64,000 bases of DNA from Shewanella morhuae (lineage in GTDB: Bacteria; Pseudomonadota; Gammaproteobacteria; Enterobacterales; Shewanellaceae), in assembly GCF_900156405.1 (NCBI RefSeq), contig NZ_FTNN01000009.1, positions 62,001-126,000 on the forward strand. Direction: 5' to 3'. The notes below the pieces were generated by a model. That model was not told the DNA's origin and searched no databases. It worked only from the letters and a program-made list of their open reading frames with translations. Position 1 is the first letter of the stretch. Every line of letters begins with the position of its first letter. Position numbers and translations under genes: made by a program. This document shows, piece by piece, positions 58,039-64,000 of this stretch.

Positions 58039-58827
58039 ATGCAGGGCACGCAACAGAGTTTACCCTTAGCCGTTATTCGTGGTCAGGCAATGACCGAAAT
58101 GCCGCTGGATTTGTTTATTCCACCGGAGGCGTTAGAAGTCTTTCTTGAGTCCTTTGAAGGGCCGTTAGATTTACTTTTGTATTTGATCCGTAAGCAAAAG
58201 TTAGATGTTGTCGATTTACCTATTCAGCAGATTACCGCGCAGTATTTAGAATATATTACGTTGCTGACTCAGGCTAGGATTGAACTTGCCGCCGATTACT
58301 TAGTGATGGCAGCAACGCTTGCTGAGATTAAATCCCGCCTACTGCTGCCGCGTATGGTGGCTGAAGATGAGGTTGAGGAAGATCCTCGGGCGCAGCTTAT
58401 TCGGCAGCTTAAAGCCTATGAAGTGATTAAAGAAGCGTCGCAAAAACTTGATGATTTACCACGGCTCGAGCGGGATGTGTTTCAAGCTAAAGCGGTGGCA
58501 GCAGCTGATATTAAGCCATTATTGATCCCGCCTGAAGTGTCGTTATTTGACATTGCCCGCGCCTTTGCTGACGTACTTAAGCGTATCGATGCCAATGAAG
58601 ATCATCATGTTAAGCGTGAACAGTTATCGACCCGTGAACGCATGAGCCAGATTTTAGCCATGTTAAACGCTGAAGACTTTACCGCATTTGACCGTTTGTT
58701 TACCGTAGCAGAAGGCCGTGCAGGCGTGGTCGTGACCTTCTTAGCGCTAATGGAATTAGTCAAAGAATTATTGGTTGAATTGTACCAAACAGAACCGTTT
58801 TCAACTATTTACGTTAAGGCCTATTAA
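58039..58827 (+). CDS. scpA: Segregation and condensation protein ScpA
   Basis: The kleisin of the bacterial SMC complex for chromosome segregation. 262 residues with the N-terminal FEGPLDLLLYLIRKQKLDVVDLPIQQIT (in two parts) and a C-terminal winged helix (FLALMELVKELLVELYQ). In Shewanella, ScpAB may serve an SMC-like or MukB-independent role; no smc gene is in this window. GGAG lies 11 bases before the ATG. Confidence 0.92.
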   Translation: MQGTQQSLPLAVIRGQAMTEMPLDLFIPPEALEVFLESFEGPLDLLLYLIRKQKLDVVDLPIQQITAQYLEYITLLTQARIELAADYLVMAATLAEIKSRLLLPRMVAEDEVEEDPRAQLIRQLKAYEVIKEASQKLDDLPRLERDVFQAKAVAAADIKPLLIPPEVSLFDIARAFADVLKRIDANEDHHVKREQLSTRERMSQILAMLNAEDFTAFDRLFTVAEGRAGVVVTFLALMELVKELLVELYQTEPFSTIYVKAY

Positions 58828-58830
58828 TTG

Positions 58831-59427
58831 ATGCAGATAAATCCTATTCAATTAAAACAGCTTATTGAAGCGAGTTTGTTTGTATTGGGGAAACCCTTGT
58901 CGGCGAAAATGTTGAAAGACACCGTATTAGTGGATTTCTCTGTTTCCAGAGACAAAATAAAAGCTGCATTGGATGAGCTGCAACAGGATTATCAAGACCG
59001 AGGTGTGCAACTTGTGAAAGTCGCTGGCGGTTATCGCTTCCAGACCTTAGAGGTGTTGAGTCCTTTTTTGCAGCCCCTGTGGCAAGAAAAGGCGCCAAAA
59101 TATTCGCGTGCGACATTAGAAACCTTGGCGGTAATTGCTTATCGTCAACCTGTGACTCGCGGCGATATTGAACAGGTGCGCGGTGTGGCCATTAGCAGCC
59201 ATATCATAAAAAGTTTGTCAGATAGACATTGGATTAAAGTAGTTGGACATAAAGAAGTGCCGGGGCGACCCGCGTTATATGCCACTACCTTAGAGTTTTT
59301 AGCATATTTTGGCTTAGATACCTTAGCGGATTTACCGCCGCTATCGGACACAGAGTCATTACAGGCGGTTTTTTCAAGCTTGAAATTAGCGCCAGAACAG
59401 TCAGAAGAGCAAAATACTAATGAGTGA
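58831..59427 (+). CDS. scpB: Segregation and condensation protein ScpB
   Basis: A 198-residue kleisin partner made of two winged-helix domains ([17 protein letters not shown] near the start, and [21 protein letters not shown] in the middle). It begins four bases after scpA and its end overlaps rluB by 8 bases. A TTG three bases earlier is the only alternative start. Confidence 0.92.
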   Translation: MQINPIQLKQLIEASLFVLGKPLSAKMLKDTVLVDFSVSRDKIKAALDELQQDYQDRGVQLVKVAGGYRFQTLEVLSPFLQPLWQEKAPKYSRATLETLAVIAYRQPVTRGDIEQVRGVAISSHIIKSLSDRHWIKVVGHKEVPGRPALYATTLEFLAYFGLDTLADLPPLSDTESLQAVFSSLKLAPEQSEEQNTNE

Positions 59428-60295
59428 AAAGTTGCAGAAAGTCTTGGCCCGTGCAGGCCATGGCTCCCGTCGTGAGATGGAGGCATGGATTGCTGCAGGC
59501 CGAGTTAGTATTGATGGTGAAATCGCGGGCCTTGGGGATCGTATTGAAGCCGATGCCAAAATACGTATTGATGGCCGCGCGATTTCGTTAAAGTCTGCCG
59601 AAGACGTGATTTGTCGTGTATTGGCATATCACAAACCTGAAGGCGAAATTTGTAGTCGTAAAGATCCAGAAGGCCGTCCAACGGTATTCGATCGTTTACC
59701 TAAAGTGCGTGATTCACGATGGGTAGCGGTAGGTCGTTTAGACATCAACACCTCAGGTTTATTATTGTTTACCTCAGATGGTGAATTAGCGAACCGCTTA
59801 ATGCATCCATCGAACGAAGTGGATCGCGAATACGCAGTGCGTACCTTTGGTGAAATCCCTGAAGCGACAGTACAACGTTTACGTACTGGCGTGATGTTAG
59901 AAGACGGCCCAGCACAGTTTGATAGCATCAAGCCTGCGGGCGGCGAAGGCATGAACCAGTGGTGGCATGTGTGTTTACGCGAAGGTCGTAACCGTGAAGT
60001 GCGCCGTTTGTGGGAATCCCAAGAAGTGCAGGTGAGCCGTTTGATCCGTATCCGTTATGGTATGGTTGAATTGCCAAAATCACTGCCACGCGGTGGCTGG
60101 GTTGAATTGCCAATGGAGCAAGTGAATTACTTGCGTAAATTGGCAGGTTTAGAGCCAGAAACCCGTACTATGCTTGCCGCTGATAAACACAGTGTGGCCC
60201 GTGCACAAGTAAAAAGTGCCAAAATCCGCCGCGCTGTACGTAAGCATAAAGTGACCGGAACAGGACAACCTAAGCCAACGCGTCAGCGCAGCTAA
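59420..60295 (+). CDS. rluB: 23S rRNA pseudouridine 2605 synthase
   Basis: A 291-residue RsuA/RluB-family enzyme. It has an N-terminal S4 RNA-binding domain ([20 protein letters not shown]), the catalytic Asp108 in [14 protein letters not shown] and [15 protein letters not shown]. The C-terminus is a basic tail. RluB makes pseudouridine at position 2605 of 23S rRNA in E. coli. The scpA-scpB-rluB order is common in proteobacteria. Confidence 0.94.
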   Translation: MSEKLQKVLARAGHGSRREMEAWIAAGRVSIDGEIAGLGDRIEADAKIRIDGRAISLKSAEDVICRVLAYHKPEGEICSRKDPEGRPTVFDRLPKVRDSRWVAVGRLDINTSGLLLFTSDGELANRLMHPSNEVDREYAVRTFGEIPEATVQRLRTGVMLEDGPAQFDSIKPAGGEGMNQWWHVCLREGRNREVRRLWESQEVQVSRLIRIRYGMVELPKSLPRGGWVELPMEQVNYLRKLAGLEPETRTMLAADKHSVARAQVKSAKIRRAVRKHKVTGTGQPKPTRQRS

Positions 60296-60361
60296 GTGGT
60301 TTAACCTAAGCTGTACTGCTCATGCCATGTTTTGATATAGGTTAACGCTTATTTCAGTTAG

Positions 60362-60392
60362 AACGCTCGATGAATCTCATCGGGCGTTTTTT
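60362..60392 (+). terminator. Intrinsic terminator after rluB
   Basis: AACGCTCGATGA (60362-60373) pairs with TCATCGGGCGTT (60377-60388), with one G-T pair, and TTTT follows. Confidence 0.88.
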
Positions 60393-60473
60393 ATTTTAGG
60401 GTGTTTTATTTACCAAAGGTGTGGGGAGAGTCGCTGCATTAAGAGGGCAATTTGATACTGAGTTCATGTTAAC

Positions 60474-61355
60474 TTAGCGATGATTCATCAAAAAATCGAC
60501 AAAAGCACGGTCTGCCTGACTGACGGGACGCTGTTTTTTCCATGCGATATGTAAGTTTAAAAATACTGGCGGATCGAATGGTTTAGCTAATATGTCATCT
60601 TTGGCACTTATCGCCATTTCAAGTACGCTAGTAATGCCAAACCCTTGAGAAACAATCTGCTTAATAAGATTAATAAGGTTAGTTTCAAAAGCGATATTGG
60701 GCTTTTTTTTCAGCTCTTTTGCTTGAGATAAAATCCACTCGCGGTGGAAATAGCCGGTTTTGAACATTACTAACTCATGGTCGAAAAAGTCATTCAAACT
60801 CACGGCACTATGTTCTGCTAAAGGATGTTCAGCCCCCATAGCAATCACCATTTGCTCACGGATCAGCAGTTGGCTATCTAGCTCAGGTTGCAGGTCTTGG
60901 GCGGTAATAATGGCAATATCGACTTCTTCTTGTTGTAGCATGCGTAGTGTATCGCGAGTGCCGCCTTCAAACAGTGACAGTTTTAACTCTGGGTGTTTAT
61001 GCCTAAAGGCCATTAAACGCGAGGGAAGATAGAAAGACCCCAACATGCCTGGCACCGCAATGCGGACTTCACCTGAAGTCAGGTTGGCCATCGCCTTAAT
61101 TTGGGCTTCGGCCTGTTTCAATTGCTTAATGATGAGTATGGCGTGTTGATGCAGCACTAAACCTTCGGCAGTGAGTGCGAGTAATTTATCATGCTTATTA
61201 CTGGTGCGATTGACTAATGTCACACCGAGTGCGACTTCTAAACGCTTGATACTTTGGCTTAAAGCCGGTTGAGCCATATTCAGTTTTTTAGCCGCTGCAG
61301 TAAAACTACCGGTATTAGCAATGGCATCTAAATGTTTAAGTTGGCGGATATCCAT
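60474..61355 (-). CDS. LysR-family regulator (YnfL-like)
   Basis: A 293-residue regulator with the N-terminal winged helix-turn-helix (MDIRQLKHLDAIANTGSFTA, AQPALSQSIKRLE) and the type-2 periplasmic-binding effector domain. ATG 61355 follows a TTG. It is divergent from an MFS gene with 174 bp between, like E. coli ynfL/ynfM, so it probably controls that gene; the effector is unknown. Confidence 0.9.
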   Translation of the reverse strand: MDIRQLKHLDAIANTGSFTAAAKKLNMAQPALSQSIKRLEVALGVTLVNRTSNKHDKLLALTAEGLVLHQHAILIIKQLKQAEAQIKAMANLTSGEVRIAVPGMLGSFYLPSRLMAFRHKHPELKLSLFEGGTRDTLRMLQQEEVDIAIITAQDLQPELDSQLLIREQMVIAMGAEHPLAEHSAVSLNDFFDHELVMFKTGYFHREWILSQAKELKKKPNIAFETNLINLIKQIVSQGFGITSVLEMAISAKDDILAKPFDPPVFLNLHIAWKKQRPVSQADRAFVDFLMNHR

Positions 61356-61529
61356 CAATGGGGCCCATACTGGTTAGTCAGTGGTAAGGTTCGTTATTTT
61401 AGTCGGCTTATTTATTATCAAGGTGCATAACAAAAAACAATGACTATGATAGATATTATTTATTATTGTTATATTAAGCGCAGTGATAACCTTTGTCTAC
61501 CTTATGAGTGATACTTTGTCGAGGCTCCT

Positions 61530-62786
61530 GTGCAAGCCGAGTTAGATACTATGATTGACAATAAACAACGTGATAGTCGATTGATGTGGGCGCTGTGCGT
61601 AGCCTCTGTGGTGGTGTATATCAACTTATACCTGATGCAAGGCATGCTGCCGCTGATTGCTGAACATTTTGCAGTATCGGGCTCTAAAGCAACATTGATT
61701 TTGTCAGTGACCAGTTTCTCCTTAGCGTTTTCATTACTTCTGTATGCGGTGCTGTCTGATCGAATTGGTCGACATACGCCAATTATTGTCAGCTTGTGGT
61801 TGTTGGCGCTGTCTAATTTATTGTTAATTTGGGCGCCGGATTTTAACGGATTAGTGTTGGTGCGATTATTACAAGGTGGGTTATTGGCTGCGGTCCCAGC
61901 CATTGCTATGGCGTACTTTAAGGAGCAATTGTCAGCCAGTACTATTCTTAAAGCTGCTGGTATTTATATTATGGCAAACAGCATAGGCGGCATTATTGGG
62001 CGTTTACTTGGCGGTGTAATGTCGCAGTATCTTTCTTGGCAAGAATCCATGTGGTTGTTGTTTTTAGTAACACTTGCGGGCGTTGCTTTAGTGAATTATC
62101 TATTACCGTCAGTGGCTAATGCACAGGCGATATCACAAAGTAAAACCGCACCATCTTTATCAAAACGTGCCCGCTTGATACAAGATTTTTACGGGTTTAG
62201 CCATCATCTTACAGATACTCAAATGCGCTTAGTGTACGCGATTGGCGGCTTGACCTTTATGATGATGGTAAATCAATTTAGTTTTATTCAGCTACATTTG
62301 ATGGCCGCGCCCTATGAATGGAGCCGTTTCCAAGCGACATTGATTTTTTTGTGCTATTCCAGTGGTACCATCGCCTCATATTTTACGGCTAAATGGCTGG
62401 CTAAATTTGGCCAACACAAGCTGTATCAGTGGTCTTGGTGTTTAATGCTAGCTGGTAGTTTACTGACTCTGTTTGATACCTCTTTTACCATTTGTTTAGG
62501 TTTTTTAATGACCGCTTGTGGGTTTTTCTTGACGCATAGTTGTTGTAACTCCTTTGTGGCAATGCGTGCTAATCGCGATCGTGCTAAAGCGACCTCACTC
62601 TATTTATGCTTCTACTACCTCGGCGCCGCCATTGGTGGCCCGTATTTGATGATGTTTTGGCATGGGGCGCAGTGGCGCGGTGTAGTAATGGGGTCATTAA
62701 CCTTATTAGCCTTGATTGCTTTAGCTATCACCCGTTTGCACTATCATCAAACCCATGTAAAACAAGCATTGGTAGACATTGATTAG
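61530..62786 (+). CDS. MFS transporter (YnfM-like)
   Basis: A 418-residue major-facilitator protein with twelve helices and the motif between helices 2 and 3, LSDRIGRHTPII. It is of the YnfM type by neighbourhood and size; the substrate is unknown. GTG 61530 is preceded by GAGG at 5 bases; ATG 61551 is an alternative. Confidence 0.88.
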   Translation: MQAELDTMIDNKQRDSRLMWALCVASVVVYINLYLMQGMLPLIAEHFAVSGSKATLILSVTSFSLAFSLLLYAVLSDRIGRHTPIIVSLWLLALSNLLLIWAPDFNGLVLVRLLQGGLLAAVPAIAMAYFKEQLSASTILKAAGIYIMANSIGGIIGRLLGGVMSQYLSWQESMWLLFLVTLAGVALVNYLLPSVANAQAISQSKTAPSLSKRARLIQDFYGFSHHLTDTQMRLVYAIGGLTFMMMVNQFSFIQLHLMAAPYEWSRFQATLIFLCYSSGTIASYFTAKWLAKFGQHKLYQWSWCLMLAGSLLTLFDTSFTICLGFLMTACGFFLTHSCCNSFVAMRANRDRAKATSLYLCFYYLGAAIGGPYLMMFWHGAQWRGVVMGSLTLLALIALAITRLHYHQTHVKQALVDID

Positions 62787-63161
62787 TTGATTCATGCCCA
62801 GTCAATGTTGTTAAACCAAGGCCAACATTAATATGTTGGCCTTGGTTTTTTTGTATTTTAGTAACGCGTTACAGAGGTTTTATCTTTATTTACCTTTTGG
62901 TAGATAAAGGTTTTGTGATGCATCCTGTAAACTCGTGCTCTAACAGGATGATATTGCTATCTCTTTAGTGCATTTAATGGCTAAAGCGATTAGGCTGAGC
63001 TTAGATAGCGTGGATAAACGTGATGCAAACCAATACCGTTCGCTAAAATCAGCATCACTGCTTTAAGATGCAGTTTTATATACGGTTTCAGGTATGATTT
63101 TAGGTCGTTAGATGCTGCGCTATGTGAGCGGCGCGATATGGATAAATAAGGGGTAATAAGT
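62787..63161. other. Region between the MFS gene and the 122-residue unknown
   Basis: About 375 bases with the MFS terminator and two more inverted repeats near 62886-62912 and 62922-62953. A 91-codon frame on the minus strand (62990-63265) overlaps the next gene and lacks support. Confidence 0.4.
62813..62852 (+). terminator. Strong intrinsic terminator after the MFS gene
   Basis: AAACCAAGGCCAACAT (62813-62828) and its exact complement (62833-62848), loop TAAT, then more T. Confidence 0.93.
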
Positions 63162-63530
63162 TTGGCAATTGAACATAATGAAATGGCGAGCTGCTTAAGC
63201 GCACTGCAATGTCGTACCAACTTCACCATCAAAAACATTACTGAATATATGCTCCCCGAGACCAAAGAGGCTTTTTATTTATACCTCGACGGTAAATCTC
63301 CTAATTTGATTATTCGCCCTGCCTTTGAAGTGTTTTCTGGTGAATTTGCCACGATTGCAGGCGTACATGCTAAATATGATTATTTTCATAATGCGCAAAT
63401 GACACGTTTTCCTAAGCGTTTACATAAGAGCCTGACAGAAACTCACTATGGTTTAGCGTTTAGCTTTGACACGGTTGAAGCTGTGCAGCTGTTTATCGCA
63501 AGGCTCAGCGCGATAGTGAAAGGCACTTAA
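63162..63530 (+). CDS. Conserved-looking hypothetical protein, 122 residues
   Basis: A soluble alpha/beta-looking protein with no motif I recognise (KSPNLIIRPAFEVFSGEFA, GLAFSFDTVEAVQLFIARLS). AAGGGG at 63148-63153 gives a proper distance to TTG 63162; ATG 63183 is the other choice. Codon use is like its neighbours, so it is probably a real core gene. Confidence 0.6.
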   Translation: MAIEHNEMASCLSALQCRTNFTIKNITEYMLPETKEAFYLYLDGKSPNLIIRPAFEVFSGEFATIAGVHAKYDYFHNAQMTRFPKRLHKSLTETHYGLAFSFDTVEAVQLFIARLSAIVKGT

Positions 63531-63647
63531 TCTTTAAGCTGTTTAGCATTTTATGTTTCATTTAAAGATTAGGTTTAATTTAATAATTTAGTTCAGCACA
63601 GTAATACCGGTAGTAAAAATGTTCAGTTAGGCCTAAGGAGGCCTGTC

Positions 63648-64000
63648 ATGAGTATGAATATGCGTGTCATCATCACGGTGAGCTTGGGGTGTTTGATGTT
63701 GTTAGTCGGCTGCACTGAACCAGCGCCTAGAGTGTTTGGCACCGTCGAGCGGGACAGGCTGACACTCATCGCTCCAGTGGGAGAACTCATAACTCAAGTG
63801 AATGTAGTTGAAGGACAGCAGGTTAAAGCGGGTGAAGTGTTACTGCTGCTCGATACAACCTCGGCAAATGCGCGCCTTGCCCTGCGCCAAGCTGAACTTG
63901 AACAAGCTAACGCTAAGCTTGCTGAGGCGATAACAGGTGCGCGTTTAGAAGACATTAAAAAAGCCAAAGCTGTGCTCGATGGTGCCAATGCCAGTGTTAA
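63648..64000 (+). CDS. HlyD-family membrane fusion lipoprotein, cut by window end
   Basis: The first 117 codons of an adaptor of the HlyD/YbhG type. It has a lipoprotein signal (CLMLLVGC, Cys22 the lipid site), then the half-lipoyl strand LIAPVGELITQVNVVEGQQVKAGEVLLLLD and the start of an alpha-helical hairpin (RQAELEQANAKLAEAI). Such adaptors link an inner-membrane exporter to the periplasm; the exporter should follow beyond the window. AAGGAGG lies 6 bases before the ATG. Confidence 0.85.
   Translation, partial: MSMNMRVIITVSLGCLMLLVGCTEPAPRVFGTVERDRLTLIAPVGELITQVNVVEGQQVKAGEVLLLLDTTSANARLALRQAELEQANAKLAEAITGARLEDIKKAKAVLDGANASV

Overview
The window looks like chromosome of a marine gammaproteobacterium of the genus Shewanella. 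Supporting this are the four-gene oleABCD long-chain olefin cluster, a trp operon that includes trpG and is read through a Trp-rich leader, large PstC and PstA permeases, the yciB-yciI-xthA group near trp, and many small Alteromonadales-type conserved genes. Gene order and families also match my recollection of Shewanella genomes; no search was run and the species is not assigned. No rRNA or tRNA gene and no CRISPR array was seen.

Layout. 1-700: right end of an IS200/IS605-type element (tnpB 3' half and terminal hairpin) that has cut into a gene whose 3' stub follows. 0.7-8.3 kb: a DUF2797 protein, a GcvR-like ACT protein, then the phosphate operon pstC-pstA-pstB-phoU behind a clear Pho box; pstS is not here. 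8.3-16.4 kb: a universal stress protein with a SulP transporter, a DUF502 membrane protein, a BCCT transporter, a YajD-type HNH protein, a DUF1289 protein and a class I methyltransferase. 16.7-22.1 kb: oleA, oleB, oleC, oleD and a DUF3624 protein. 22.2-33.7 kb: a POT peptide transporter, a TerC/Alx protein, a secreted protein with one haem-binding motif, an ABC ATPase with its 1185-residue permease/M1-peptidase fusion partner, and a phosphohexomutase.

33.9-42.9 kb: a small membrane protein, an S33 peptidase-like hydrolase, gloC/ycbL, two chemoreceptors, and xdhC plus a mocA-like gene followed by the wreck of a molybdenum-hydroxylase large-subunit gene. 42.9-46.3 kb is an AT-rich accessory patch bounded by palindromes and a truncated REP-associated transposase. 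It holds one intact orphan gene (43928-45517) whose N-terminus reads as a proteasome/HslV-type Ntn hydrolase with a matching Thr, Asp and Lys. This is the best candidate for an undescribed system.

46.3-57.9 kb: xthA-yciI-yciB, a DUF2798 protein, and the trp operon on the minus strand (trpL leader and attenuator, trpE, trpG, a single ORF joining trpD to trpCF, trpB, trpA); the divergent RNase AM/TrpH gene and yciO follow. 58.0-60.3 kb: scpA-scpB-rluB. 60.5-64.0 kb: a LysR/MFS divergent pair like ynfL/ynfM, a 122-residue unknown, and the start of a lipoprotein-type HlyD adaptor cut by the window end.

Coding starts were chosen from Shine-Dalgarno spacing and family N-termini. Coordinates of terminators and palindromes were read by eye. 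Family assignments rest on recognised motifs, not on searches.
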